The translations under genes and the position numbers were made by a program. Shown here one piece after another: positions 35,540-46,694 of a DNA stretch of 64,000 bases (its first letter is position 1; each line of letters begins with the position of its first letter). The stretch is from Ilyonectria destructans (lineage: Eukaryota > Ascomycota > Sordariomycetes > Hypocreales > Nectriaceae). Location: positions 372,001 through 436,000 of the forward strand of contig JAHEWK010000019.1 in assembly GCA_020740775.1 (NCBI GenBank). The letters run 5' to 3'. The notes under the pieces are model-generated. The model was not told the origin of the DNA and made no database searches. It saw only the letters and a program-made list of their open reading frames with translations.

Positions 35540-36479
35540 CTAGATTATTTTGATGGCGTTCTTAAGAACTATACCCCCACCAAACAGCTGAGCGACGAGG
35601 TCAGCTGAAAGTGCCTCGTCAGCCGTGATTGGTGTGTTCCCAAAAGATTCATCTGCATAGCCTATCCCCCGCAAAATTTCAGGGACTAGCAGGGCTGTGC
35701 TGGACATGGCTTGACATGGGTCTTCAGTTGAGGCTGTGGATACCTTGAACTCACCAGCACCAAGGATCAAGCTAATTGTGACCTCCGGCAATTTGAAGTG
35801 CTACTGGAAGAAACAAAGATTAGGTCACACTATTTTGTGATTCAACGGTCAGCCGAACATTTCCCATTGTATGCCCACGCTGGGCGACCAATCCAAAGTT
35901 TTTATTGGTCTTACCATGAGGGCGACTTCAAAGCCACCGCCAAGCTGAACAGGCAAACATGCATCAGTCGTTCCGTTAATTGGATACTAGTTTAGAAATC
36001 GAGAACTTCAACAAAAGGTGGCGTCAAGAATACCACTCACCGCCATTCCCTCGATAGCCGCAATTAAAGGCTTGCGCACGGCACTCATCCCCGCGCAAAG
36101 GTTCCCGAGGTAGCGGCAACCCCCGCGGCCTCAGCGTCTAGCGCTGCGATCTCTTTGATATCATATCCGCACCGGCTGTCACAAGGGCCTGTCAGTTCAA
36201 TTACCAGGGCCGCCAAGCTTCCGTGGGGCATTTACCGGAAAACAACGTGTTGCTTCCGGTGACAATGATGGCCCACACAGCCTTATCCGCTGCAGCTAGC
36301 GATAGCTTGTCCAGAAAAACTGAGATCAGCTCGCCAGAGAGCGCATTTCGCTTCGTGGGTCGGCCGAAGCTGAGGACTCGTACTCCTTCAGCGGGAGTGA
36401 AGTCTCGTACTAATGATACACCAAGGACCAACTCTTGTCGGCCGGTATCTGTTGGCTCAAATACTTGTGCGACCCCCAA
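35540..36479 (-). pseudogene. Enoyl-CoA hydratase/isomerase (crotonase) family pseudogene
   Basis: At least four exons. Exon 1 (36479-36236) has EGVRVLSFGRPTKRNALSGE, VWAIIVTGSNTLFS; a 60-bp intron ends at 36176. Exon 2 gives AGAD, IAALDAEAAG and SAVRKPLIAAIEGMA to 36041. Exon 3 gives LGGGFEVALM (35944-35915); the last part (PEVTISLILGAGEF) runs to 35540. The oxyanion-hole segments (S-AGAD and LGGG) mark the crotonase fold. Exon 2 is frameshifted by GATATGATATC, a 5-bp tandem duplication, and by a further one-base shift. The C-terminal third has lost the family consensus after GAG. CoA-dependent hydratase or isomerase ancestry is likely; it is probably non-functional. Confidence 0.8.
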
Positions 36480-36669
36480 AATTCGGCCTCAGAATGTCGA
36501 TCAATTGACACGTAGCAAGGCCAGACATGTCTTTGACCGACTCGGCATGCGACATGTGCACGGCTAGACGCATGCAGCCGGCAGCAAGCCACGAGGCTGT
36601 GTGCTCGACTTGCCGTCAATGGAATTGAAGGATTTTGGTGGTGGAGGTTGGTCCGCCATGCCCGCATTC

Positions 36670-37467
36670 CTAGATTAGGAAAAGCATGTTGGCGATCTGT
36701 CTCTATTGGGTTGAAGCAGATTGCTATTACGGTTAGTGAATCTCGTCTGTCTCGGCGGTGACGGGCGGGGGTGTGACTGACTTGTCACGAATAGGCCATA
36801 TCGAGCAATTTCAACCCCTCTTTATCCAACTAAAAACGTCACTAAGCCCTTCTTATTCCAGCTACCCCGCTTCGTCCGGTTCGTGGCTGAACAGGGGCTG
36901 GAGGAACTAGCATTGACAGGAGGGTCCGGCTGACAATCGCCACGCTAGTCGAGCCGTGCGGTTCATGGGCACGCCAGCCATTGTCAATATTACGCTAGTT
37001 CAAGAGGCTGCACGTCGTCCGAGTACATCCATGCACGATGCTGCAGTTCCCGGGTGTTGAAGATGTCTATCAAGTCTTCTTGATTCTGGACTCGTGAGGC
37101 CACTATGATCCATGCGGTTAGTATGGCCACTTGGCAGTCACTTACGCGCTGAACATCATCCTCGGGTGAGAGGCGGTTCCATTCATTGACATTGTCATGT
37201 GGCCGGTGTTACTTGCGCCTATGTTCCACTATCGAGTTAATGGCCCGCCATGTATGGGACAAAGGCAGTGACGACAGGTCCACATGAGAGAACGAGAAAA
37301 GAGAGAGGACAGTGAAAAGAGTTCTAGCCGATCTTCCCAAGCTACACTCCTCCACTCCCCCAAGCTTATCTTGTTAGTCTACTTGATTTTGATACCATCA
37401 CCGTTAAAACGACAATCTTAATTTCATCTCACTTTGGCCTCTCTAAACAAGAACGAGGCTTCATACG
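36670..37467 (+). promoter_or_regulatory. Upstream region of the NRPS-like gene
   Basis: No gene. Positions 37340-37460 are C/T-rich (CACTCCTCCACTCCCCCAAG), typical of filamentous fungal promoters, and lead to the ATG at 37468. No clear TATA box. G-rich GTGACGGGCGGGGGTGTGAC near 36759 could bind zinc-finger regulators, but that is speculative. Confidence 0.35.
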
Positions 37468-40400
37468 ATGCAGAACCTCTCAGAACGGCTTGAGCCCGGC
37501 ATGGGGCCCATGCCTCTCTCCTTCAGCTACGGGGTGTTGAACACCCCTCGCTTCTCAACAGTCACCGCAGCCTTCCAGTATCATGTAGCCGTGAGGCCTG
37601 ACGCCATTGCTGCTCGGGACCTCTCAACCCAGCCTCCACCCCAGATCACGTATGGTGAGCTTGCCTCGAGAAGTGCCAGACTTGCACGGAAGCTGCAAGG
37701 TCTAGGCGTGGTGCCAGGACATCGTGTACCCCTTGTCGTCAAGAGTGGTATCGATATGCTCGTGAGTATTATGTCCGTTCTCAGCTGTCGTGCTCAATAT
37801 GTGCCTCTTGGTGGAACGGTTGTTTCCGATACAACCCTGAAGTTTGTTTTAGAGCAGACCCGAGGGCGTACTGTGTTGGCTTTCCAGTCTACCCGTCATC
37901 GGCTATCTCGGATTGATGAATCCAACGTTGTCGCCGTTCACGATTTGGAATATGTCGATGTTACTCACCAAAATGTTACCAACCTCGTCCGTCAGTCACT
38001 CGGTGATCTTGGTATCACACCTGGTACACAAGTCGGTCAGGTACTCAATATCAGCTTTAATATAGGTAAGTATTCCAAGGTTGTTGTCAGTTGTTCACAG
38101 TGTTGACTCATACCATTACAGCCGCATGGGAGATACTCGGTTGTCTTGTGAAAAGAGGCACTCTAATCCCTTGTGGCTCAGACTGGCAAAAAGCCTTACA
38201 AGAGGTAAGACAGATTGACCACCAGGAATTCATCAGAAGTTCACGTCTAATCACGTTGCAGGTCGACGTCCTTATGTGTACCCCAAGTATATTGGCCAAA
38301 TACAACCCCGTGCACTATCCCAATATCAAAGTTGTGGCTACAGCTGGCGAGCCTTCATCCCAACGGTATATTTCACTTGAATAATATATCATGGTCTAGG
38401 TCTGTGTCTGCATACTAATCGTTGCATAGACTTGCTGATCTATGGGCCTCGCACTGCACGTATTACAATTGCTGTGGCCGTTCAGAGACTATCATTGTCA
38501 ACACCATGCACAAGCACCAAAGCTACCAGCCATTGTCCATTGGCGCACCAACACCAAACAATAATGTTTACATACTCAATGATGGCAACCAGCCAACCGA
38601 CATTGGTGATATTGGTGCCATATGGGCTGGCGGGTTAGGGGTCACCCGTAGCTACGTCAATTTACCAGAGAAGACAGCCGAGAGATACGTTCACGATCCC
38701 TTTATGAACGACGAGTAAGTATATGAGCTATACGACCTAATTTCCCACGTGCTAACTAGGGTAGGGCTAAAATATACAACACGGGGGACTTTTGCAGCTG
38801 GAACGTCGATGGGTCCGTTCACATCCTAGGTCGCGTTGACGATAGAGTCAAAGTCAGGGTAAGAAGAATTGAAATGCATTGACTACACTTCAGAGACGCT
38901 AAGACTCAATTGCAGGGATTCAGAGAGGAGCTTGATGGTGTAGTCGCTTCCATGGACTCCTGTCCAGCCGTCAACCGAGCCGCAGCTCTGCTCATTGAGG
39001 GAGAGACTCATGGTTTTCTCCCTCCCAAAGACTGCGATCTTCGGAAGATGGTAGATCACGTCAAGAGCCGTCAACCATACTACGCCATACCAACTCATTT
39101 CGACTTGCTAGACTCATTCCACATGACTGTCAATGGAAAGATTGACAAGAAAGCCCTCGGAGCTAGAGAGTCCTTGGCTGAGAAGAGCTCTCCCACCGAG
39201 GAGAAGACCTCTACAGAAGTTATTGCTTCTCCTAAGCCTGCGGTCATTAGCCACTCGCGATCCGACTCCTCGGCTTCAAGCCTCACGCAATTCAGCTATA
39301 CCTCCGAAAAGTCAGACGCGACTGTTGTTGAAGAGAGCATCGACCTCGAAGCGGCGCTTCCTGAAAAGAGACAAAGTAAACGTATGCGGGGTCTCCGACA
39401 TCGCATCCTCATTGTGTATCGCCGCTTGTTCACTCTGGTTGGCATCTTCAATATCGCAGCTGCTCTCGCAGTCATTCTCTCTGGTATCCAAAGAGAATGG
39501 CTAGGTACAGTTCCAGCGATCAACCTCGCCCTTGCTGTTCTTATTCGACAGGACTTCATCATCAATGCCCTATACACTATAACGTGTAGTATACCCAAGT
39601 CCTGGCCACTCGCCATCAGATCTCGGTGCGCCAAGATTTATCACCTTGGTGGTGTTCACTCTGGCGCTGCAATCAGCGCCGGCGCCTGGCTCCTCGCTTC
39701 CAACATTGGCAATGTTGTATGCATGACTTCAAAATGCTCTAACTGGGGCCATCAGTCGCTGGCTGTAAATATCATCTCTTGGATGCTTTTGGCTCTCTTC
39801 TTCGTCATGTTTGTAATGGCGTATCCATCAGTCCGAAAAGCACACCATGATTTATTTGAGAAAACGCATCGCTTTATTGGATGGGGCATGCTTGGTCTCT
39901 TTTGGGCCCAAGTGGTTCTTACCAATAATGATACTAAGGACTTAAGCACATCTTTGGGCAGCACCTGTGTACAGTCAGCCTCATTCTGGCTCCTGACTGT
40001 TGCCACTGCCAGCATTGCTTTGTCTTGGGCTTTTCTACGAAAGGTGCCTGTTCAAGCAGAATTCCTCTCTGACCACGCCATTAGACTTCATTTTGACTAT
40101 ACGGTCCCAGTCAATGGGTCATTTACTCGCTTGTCTAAGCAGCCTCTGCTCGAGTGGCATTCCTTTGCCGCCATCCCAGCTCCAGAGCCTGCAAATAGCT
40201 GCCCTAAAGGCTATTCCCTCATTATCTCAAACGCAGGCGACTGGACTAAGGCAATGATAAAAGAGGAACTGACTCATATTTGGACCCGTGGAGTTCCTAC
40301 TTGCGGCGTTATGCGTATCACTACTCTCTTTAACCGCATTATTCTGATTGCAACTGGATCTGGCATCGGACCCATGTTAGGCCACATTCAAAGTCCTTCT

Positions 40401-40673
40401 TGCCCGATACAGCTAATTTGGTCAACACCTCGACCAGAGCAAACATTTGGAAAGGATCTGTGTAACGTTATCAAGGCCCAGATACCTAACGCAGTTATCC
40501 ATGATACCAATAGATTTGGCCGCCCAGATTTAGTCAAGATGGGTTATAATCTTGCGAAAAGTTTCAAGGCGGAGGCTGTGATTATTATTGCAAACGAGAA
40601 GGTTACTAAGAAGGTTGTTTATGGTCTTGAGACTCGGGGTGTTCTTGCATATGGGGCGATTTGGGACAGCTAA
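37468..40673 (+). CDS. NRPS-like adenylation domain fused to a membrane ferric-reductase-like module
   Basis: Exons 37468-38065, 38122-38204, 38262-38365, 38430-38714, 38765-38858 and 38916-40673 give 973 aa; all introns are 50-64 bp GT..AG and keep frame. Residues 1-465 form an AMP-binding domain: ITYGELASRSARLA, AGEP, a divergent A5 (CCGRSE for CGPTE), A6 GLGVTRSYVNLPEKT, A7 YNTGDF, A8 GRVDDRVKVRGFREEL, A10 NGKIDKKAL. The A3 phosphate-binding core is missing: the chain passes from AVHDLEY to VDVTHQNVTNL. No thiolation Ser motif follows. After a Ser/Glu linker come several membrane helices with conserved His (HLGGVHSG, HRFIGWG), then an NAD(P)-binding-like ATGSGIGPML near residue 866. The A-plus-reductase architecture is known in ascomycetes (transmembrane lipid-metabolism-like family). 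Substrate unknown; possibly adenylation-dead. Confidence 0.88.
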
Positions 40674-40788
40674 GGTGGATTGTTAAATGGTTTAAATGCT
40701 TGATTTGTTGTTATAAAGATTATAATCATGCGTGATTAAGAATCACACGCAAACGATGACTGGGATGAATTCACCCCTAATGAACTGG

Positions 40789-40968
<180 letters not shown>

Positions 40969-41489
40969 GTATACGCTGTTCTACCTTTATGAAGGCCTAC
41001 AGAACTCCTGCATTTCTATTGGATAAGGAAAAACCGTATGCCTAAGCATTGGATGAAAACCTTACCCGTGCTTTCCAACACTGCTACTCTATGTACCCAC
41101 AAGGGGCCATTGTAGCATTGTAGCATTGTAATTGTAGAGCACAATAAACTCAACACTCTGTATCTGATAACACCGATGCCTCCAGCTATTCCTTGCACCT
41201 TAACACACCTCAACTCTCTATTTTCCAACCTTCCTATTTTTCTGGGCAGGGGGGTTTACCTATTTTATAGCGCAGGTATGCGCTGTAGATTAGATTAACC
41301 TCTTAGAGTGGGTTGGCCAGTCCACTCTTAACACCTCTATGCTAGGGACCAATTAGCTTAGTAGCCTTAAGCCCGGTTAACGAGTCGGATCCTCGGGTAA
41401 TAAACTAGTTATTAAATTAAATTATTAATAGATAATACGCTTAAATTATCCAGTAAAATAAGATCTAATAGGGGAGTATAAGGTTGCTC
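40969..41489. other. Intergenic, no gene
   Basis: Contains a short GCATTGTA repeat near 41113 and a hairpin GCGCAGGTATGCGC near 41270. It becomes AT-rich before the solo LTR. Confidence 0.4.
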
Positions 41490-41494
41490 TTACT

Positions 41495-41816
41495 TATCAG
41501 ATAAGTGGATTGATTGAGAAAGCTTTGGGGACGATGGATGATCTTGTCTTTTGGTCTAGGAAGGAAGAAAGCTAGCTATTTATACCTAGGGATCTGACTG
41601 ACCCAGATGCCCTTGATCCGATCCCGGATGCCCTTGATCTGATGATGCCGATGATATCCGAAGATCTAGGCTGTTGAGGTTAATCTAGGTTGTTAAGGGC
41701 ATCTAGGTTCGAAGGGGTCCACGGTACGGATCAGAGTCTCTATCTAGGTTCAAAGGAAACCACGGTACGGATCCGGTCCTATGCAAAGCTGATTTTTCCT
41801 ATCAGGCTGTCTGACA
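41495..41816 (-). mobile_element. Solo LTR, TSD TTACT
   Basis: 322 bp flanked by TTACT at 41490-41494 and 41817-41821. On the minus strand it starts TGTCAGACAGCC and ends ...CTGATA, the terminal inverted repeat of an LTR with one RIP change. A TATA box (TATAAATAG, minus strand, about 41576-41584) and a CT-rich leader support promoter function. Internal direct repeats include CCGTACCGTGG (twice) and GGGCATC (several times). Superfamily not assigned. Confidence 0.85.
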
Positions 41817-41821
41817 TTACT

Positions 41822-42629
41822 ATTTAATATTCCCATAGTTACTCAGCTTCTCAGTGTAAACTTTCCTTTAACTCCTGTTGCCTCTTTACATAGTGGCAAG
41901 GTCGTTTACCATTACACTGCAAATCCACACTAATACGACGCTGTCCTATATAAAGCGACATTGTACTGGGCGTTTCTAACCTTTGTTCTTTTATCCCGGC
42001 AAGTATTGCACGCATATGCTGTTATAATTCCGCGTCCTCTCTGGGATTCTGTCAACATATTAGCTATCGATATGCTGGTTCTAACACGAGAAGAAAGTAA
42101 AGCATTGAATTGAATACTAGCCAGAAACTAGAAACGAGACAAAGCTCGGTTCTTGGAAATTTTAAATTGTGAAGAATGCTAGAATAAAGCGACCTGGCGC
42201 TTCCGGGAAATGGAGAGCTATGATATTATAATTCCATTAACGCAGGGTTGCAAATCAATCCATCCGTCCACTGACCGTCCCAGTAGAGTGGATGGACTAT
42301 AATCCACGGAGCCCGTCAGTGTAGTGTATCCATTTGAAGCTATCGTGGATTGGATTGGATTTTATTCCGCCCGAGGGGACACACCCCATAGGGCCATTGC
42401 GCTAAGCTATTTACATTTCGTATAGTGGTTCCATAAGCACCCGAAGCCCCACAATTTCAATTTTTACGGACTGGTCCAATCTGGTGTATATACTGTAATA
42501 GGCCTGCTGGAAGGCCAATTTCTCCAAGTGTTCAGCATCCTATCCTTAGCAGCTGAAGTACAGTCTGTTAAAATAAGACTGTATAATATTAGTAGGATTA
42601 GATCTGAATAGTTAGTATGCCTGAGGCTT
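41822..42629. other. Intergenic, no gene
   Basis: No supported gene. An imperfect repeat of GTGGATGGACTATAATCCACGG type lies near 42285-42305, and ATTGGATTGGATTTTATT near 42350. Nothing recognisable as mobile. Confidence 0.35.
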
Positions 42630-43257
42630 CTAGTCTATATTAAGTCTTCCTGTTATAATGGCAAATTTAATTATTATTCGTACTGTCTGTATATTTAGCG
42701 TATATTTATCTCTATTAGATACTGCCTTTCCTCCTAAGAAGAATAAGAGGTTTTCTATCTTTATCTATAAGTATTATAGCATACCTTCTTATTGCGCAAT
42801 CCATTTTATGCAGCGGAATAGAAAGTATTCTACTGTCTCTAATACTTGCCCGCATTTGCAAGTATCCAATTCCGTTGCTCCTATCTTACACAGAAAGCTA
42901 TTAAGTCTCACTATTCCAGTGCGGAGCTGCAACAGTATATCTGCTTCCTTCCTCTTCAGCGGGTCATATAGAGTACGGGTATATTTGCCTGGCAGTGCTG
43001 TATCTATCTGCTTTGAGTATTTCCCGACTCTTTTTGGTAGTGAGTGTTCTTATTTGCCGCTGCTTGGCTATTGCTGGTCTTATCCTTATAGATCTTACTA
43101 GATATAGTGGCACATCTGGTCTGCATTCTCCTTCTGTGGCTTTTCGGGCCGCTGCTTTAGCTTTTAGTCCCAGCGCGAAATCCTCTTCTCCTCTTGGAAC
43201 CCACATCATCCGGAGAGAGTGGCCCTCGTCTTTAAGATGCTTGATATAGTCGTAGAT
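42630..43257 (-). pseudogene. C-terminal fragment of a second Tad1-type LINE ORF2
   Basis: The minus strand reads KHLKDEGHSLRMMWVPRGEE (end of RNase H), then across changed frames LPGKYTRTLYDPLKRKEADI, LRTGIVRLNSFLCKIG and the terminal Cys/His cluster TCKCGQVLETVEYFLFRCIK. A final segment (IQTVRIIIKFAIITGRLNID) ends at TAG 42630-42632. This is the C-terminal signature of MGR583/Tad1-like fungal LINEs. It is AT-mutated towards the 3' end, with at least two frameshifts. It differs from the LINE family at 55816. Confidence 0.8.
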
Positions 43258-43577
43258 TTACCGTATAATCCGTTGGCCGGATTGTTGTCGTGGCCGCCGT
43301 ATGGCTTCTAGTGCGGAGCGGCTGCTTGTCATGCGTAGTGGATGTAGTGGAAAGAACGAGTGACGCGAACGCGCTGTGGAGCGTCGGAGGGGTGCTGACA
43401 TAATTTGGGCACCAGAGTGCCCATGTATCAAGTCGCCCCCCGCAAGTACTGAATTACAAACCCACTTCCTCAATTTGTCAGCCGATTCAAACTAGTCACT
43501 CAACATAAAACCTGGCTGTACTTGTAGAAGACCTATCAAGACGCAAGTTCAGACACAAGTCAACCCTCCTCATCACC
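43258..43577 (+). promoter_or_regulatory. Upstream region of the deaminase gene
   Basis: 320 bp between the LINE relic and the deaminase ATG. A CA/CT-rich leader (CAACCCTCCTCATCACC) directly precedes ATG at 43578, a good fungal start context (CACCATGG). No TATA box is seen. Confidence 0.4.
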
Positions 43578-44102
43578 ATGGTCAACTCTCAAGATCTTGA
43601 ACACCTCCGCCTCGCCGTCTCCCTGGCCCGTGAAGCGCTCGAGGCTGGCGATGCCCCTTTCGGCTCCGTCCTCGTCTCCTCCACCAATAAGGTCCTCCAA
43701 ACGGACCGCAACCGCGACGTGACGGGCTCAAACAATGACAACCGCCCCGACGCTACCCTCCACCCCGAGTTCACACTCGCACACTGGGCGCAGCTGAACC
43801 TCACCGCCGAAGAGCGCGCAAAGACGACGGTGTACACGAGTGGTGAGCACTGCGCCATGTGCTCCGCTGCGCACGCGTGGTGTGGGCTGGGCAGGATCGT
43901 GTATGTCAGTTCAACAGAGCAGCACAGCCGCTGGAAGGGCGAGTTTGGTGTTGATGGGGGACCTGTTAGCCCGTTGAGTATCAACGAGGTTGCGCCTGGG
44001 ATTGAAGTTGAAGGACCGGTTGATGGGTTGTATGAGGAGGTTAGGGCTCTTCAGGTTGAGAGATGGACGGCGCAAGGGTTCAAGGCCAAGGCCAGGGCAT
44101 GA
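43578..44102 (+). CDS. Cytidine/deoxycytidylate-deaminase-superfamily protein (guanine-deaminase-like)
   Basis: An intact 174-aa single-exon protein with the zinc-dependent deaminase core: LHPEF (His62 ligand, Glu64 proton shuttle) and TSGEHCAMCSAAHAW (Cys92 and Cys95 ligands). This is an HPE...HCxxC variant rather than HAE...PCxxC. APFGSVLV near residue 26 forms the first strand of the fold. Guanine/nucleoside-deaminase-like members of this family often have HPE. It probably hydrolytically deaminates a free base or nucleoside in the cytosol; no targeting signal is visible. Codon use is GC-rich, unlike the RIP'd surroundings. The start is set by the CACCATGG context. Confidence 0.88.
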   Translation: MVNSQDLEHLRLAVSLAREALEAGDAPFGSVLVSSTNKVLQTDRNRDVTGSNNDNRPDATLHPEFTLAHWAQLNLTAEERAKTTVYTSGEHCAMCSAAHAWCGLGRIVYVSSTEQHSRWKGEFGVDGGPVSPLSINEVAPGIEVEGPVDGLYEEVRALQVERWTAQGFKAKARA

Positions 44103-44163
44103 AGCTTCAATTGCTGGGAAGGCCTACGTTACTCATGACTTTCGGATAGTTAGTGTTAGTAGT

Positions 44164-44669
44164 TTAGCGGCGGAAAAAGGTCAATAGCCAACACCCAAAT
44201 CATCTGCTATTCCTTGAGAGGGTACACAGAAAAGCGTCGCACAGGCGTCTTGCTTGGTCGGCCCGAAGCCGCACCAGACTACGCGTATGTGGTCGGATTA
44301 ATCTGAGGCTTATGTCTCCTAATAGGAAAGCATCTAATCGGATGCTCTATCGGGTCGGCTGCAGGAAATAATGGTGGCAAGGCATCGATGAGGCCCGCGG
44401 CAGTCCGTCAATTAGCGAAGTGGAAGACTGAGGTCGGACGAGGGTTGCGACTACAGTCAAAAATAGTCTCGTAAAAATCTCTCAAAAGTCAAGGCAAAAA
44501 GTCTTCATTAACTCTGACAATAAGGTCGCCGAAACCTCTGTCTCTCTGACTGAAAGAAAAATTCAATGCTAAGAAGCGATGATGATCCTTCCAGCTTCCT
44601 CCCCTACTTATCCCTATTACATCCCTGCTAGCAACCAGCTAGCCCAAAAGTCCCAGACCGCCCGCCACA
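44164..44669 (-). mobile_element. Solo LTR, second copy of the family at 25720, TSD GTAGT/GTAGC
   Basis: 506 bp with blocks shared with 25720-26243 (GTCGCACAGGCGTCTTG, GCACCAGACTACGCGTATG, CTGCTAGCAACCAGCTAGCCC). It begins TTAGCGGCGG and ends GCCACA on the plus strand. Flanks GTAGT (44159-44163) and GTAGC (44670-44674) are a target duplication with one C/T difference. It sits 61 bp after the deaminase stop and may supply its transcript end. Confidence 0.78.
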
Positions 44670-44674
44670 GTAGC

Positions 44675-45010
44675 GGTTCAGTTCATTTCGTCTGACATGA
44701 AGAGTTGGAGTCATTAGCGAATGCAACATCCATTTGTAAGCGAGATCAGAACTCCTTGCTAGCTTTGCTAGTCCAGTAAAGTCTAAGAAAGTCGCCGGCT
44801 GGAATGCGTCCGAAAAGTCACCGCCCGTGATTATATAGGTTCATGTTGGGCAAGCCACAATGGCGAACCAACCTAGCAAGAGCTTGCTAGGTTGGCGATG
44901 GCAGCCTATAGGGGTCACTGTTGCAAAACGCCAAATAGCACATTCAAGCACGTGAGTGGGTCTGCACAATAATATTCACGCCCCACAGTACACTGAGCCA
45001 TGTACTTTTA
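44675..45010. other. No gene seen
   Basis: Contains an interrupted inverted repeat around CTAGCAAG...CTTGCTAG near 44873-44900. It leads into the copia remnant. Confidence 0.35.
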
Positions 45011-45012
45011 CA

Positions 45013-45372
45013 CAATTCATTGAATTTAGATGTAGCAGACAACAGCAGACAACAGTTACGACTTCAACAACCGAGGCCGAGCTACTAGCCCTATCTCAAG
45101 CTGTCAAAGAGGCTATGTTCATCACCCGGCTAGTCAAAGAGCTAGGGATCCAGCTGGGAGAGGAAAAGATTCACATTCAATGTGACAACCAGCAGACTAT
45201 CCGGCTCTTGCACAAGGAAATCAACAAGCTGCAGACCAAGCTACGGCATGTCGATATACACAACCACTGGCTGAGGCAGGAAGCTCAGAGAAATAGGATC
45301 CAGGTGGACTACACCCCAACCGACCAGATGATCGCAGACGGGCTTACGAAGATCGTCACTGTAACGGGCTAG
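45013..45372 (+). pseudogene. Ty1/copia RNase H C-terminal fragment
   Basis: The frame encodes the end of a copia polyprotein RNase H domain: TTVTTSTTEAELLALSQAVK, IHIQCDNQQTIRLLHKE, LRHVDIHNHWLRQE and QMIADGLTK. TSTTEAEL and the DN pair are typical catalytic surroundings. Everything upstream (gag, protease, integrase, RT) is missing, so it is 5'-truncated. A 10-bp direct duplication (AGCAGACAAC twice) marks the truncation edge near 45032. Confidence 0.88.
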
Positions 45373-45724
45373 GCCCATGAGGAGGTCTCGGCCTACGCTC
45401 TCGACCCACTAACGCTTAGACCCACATCAGTTGGAAGATCAAGGAGCTCTCTCGCTAGCGCCTCTTTTCTTCTTTTCCTTTTTTCCTCTTCAGCTTTAGG
45501 ATACTCGTTGCAGTCGCTCAGCTAGTTGTCAATATACTCAGTTGGACCGTTACAGTCACTATCACAAGCCTTCAGAAGTACAAGGACCAGCTAGGTCTAG
45601 TAGATATTTCAGATCAACTAGGCCAAAGGAAGCTGAGGGAACTAAAGGAGGAAGACCTAGTCTGAAGACCAAGATAGAAGACGGCAGCTTCAGCCTGCCC
45701 GGCTTCAGTTGGGGGAGGGGGGGG
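45373..45724 (+). other. Copia 3' untranslated region with polypurine tract
   Basis: Non-coding segment between the copia RNase H and the LTR. It ends in a strong polypurine tract (TTGGGGGAGGGGGGG, about 45709-45724) that primes plus-strand synthesis in this family. Confidence 0.7.
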
Positions 45725-46148
45725 TGTTGGATTGTGACCCTGTATTACGAAACCTCTGATAGATCGATATCCTGACCCTAGTTAGAGGGGCGTGAGATGA
45801 CATAAAACCCCTCTCGAGAAAAGAGGGGGCCGGAGGCATCCTAGATCAAGACTGTCACATTTCGGGGTCACCCTGAGACGCATGATAACCTCATTTCCGG
45901 CTTTCCTAGACAACGCGACTTTCCTTTCTTTCTCAGACCACATCGCCAGCCCTGTGACCACGGTCCCGGTCCCCGGTCCCCACAGGGCCCCGGCCCCTGT
46001 GGGGCGGCGACGGACTGCCGCCTCCGGCAGCAGCCGTCTTCATCATGTATAAAAGACGGGCTCTAGGCCCGTCCCTTAGATAGAAATCAAGAGCTTTCAT
46101 CATCATCATTGTGATCCTATCCATTCAGTGTGACAAAGACAATCAACA
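45725..46148 (+). repeat. 3' LTR of the copia element
   Basis: Begins TGTTGGATTGTGACC right after the polypurine tract and ends GACAATCAACA, giving inverted termini TGTTG/CAACA; about 424 bp. A TATA box (TATAAAAG) lies near 46048, with a GC-rich hairpin (CCCCACAGGGCC...CCCTGTGGGG) upstream. The 5' LTR is not in the window next to it, so this is a truncated copy. Confidence 0.8.
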
Positions 46149-46606
46149 GATTCAGGATCCACACCCTATTGAGCATTAATCCCTGGATCGAATGTGCCGT
46201 ACGCTATCCAACACATAGTTAAAATAAGGTGCGATATGATGTACCTTCAATTTGCGCGATTTTAATTGGGTTGAGCCCTCAAAAGGTACGGAAGTGTTGT
46301 CTTAAGACCACTCTTGAGATAACGTACATGAGAACTTTAATTCCATAAAATAGCTATAATGCTCGGAAAACATCTCATCGTCATGGAATAATTCTCTTTC
46401 AATGGTAGTGGACTTTGTGTGGCCGTTTTCGGAAAAAAGTGTGCCCTCCACCACCGCCCTGCCACTTAACCCTAACCCCCAGATTGCGATATGATCCTGA
46501 GCTGTATGGCGGGGCATTCCCATCAGTAAGATGATTATGACGGCCAAGCCCGGTAGGCTTTCCCTTCTGTCTCCGTGAAGGTGGTTGATCGACACACGAC
46601 AACCCG
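46149..46606. other. No supported gene
   Basis: Low coding signal. One could expect the 3' remainder of the OrsD-like gene here, but no convincing match is visible. Confidence 0.3.
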
Positions 46607-46608
46607 CG

Positions 46609-46694
<86 letters not shown>

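Noticed and set aside
42658..43101. 147-codon plus-strand frame
   Set aside because: Shadow of the LINE ORF2 C-terminal relic on the minus strand, which carries the recognisable Cys/His motifs.
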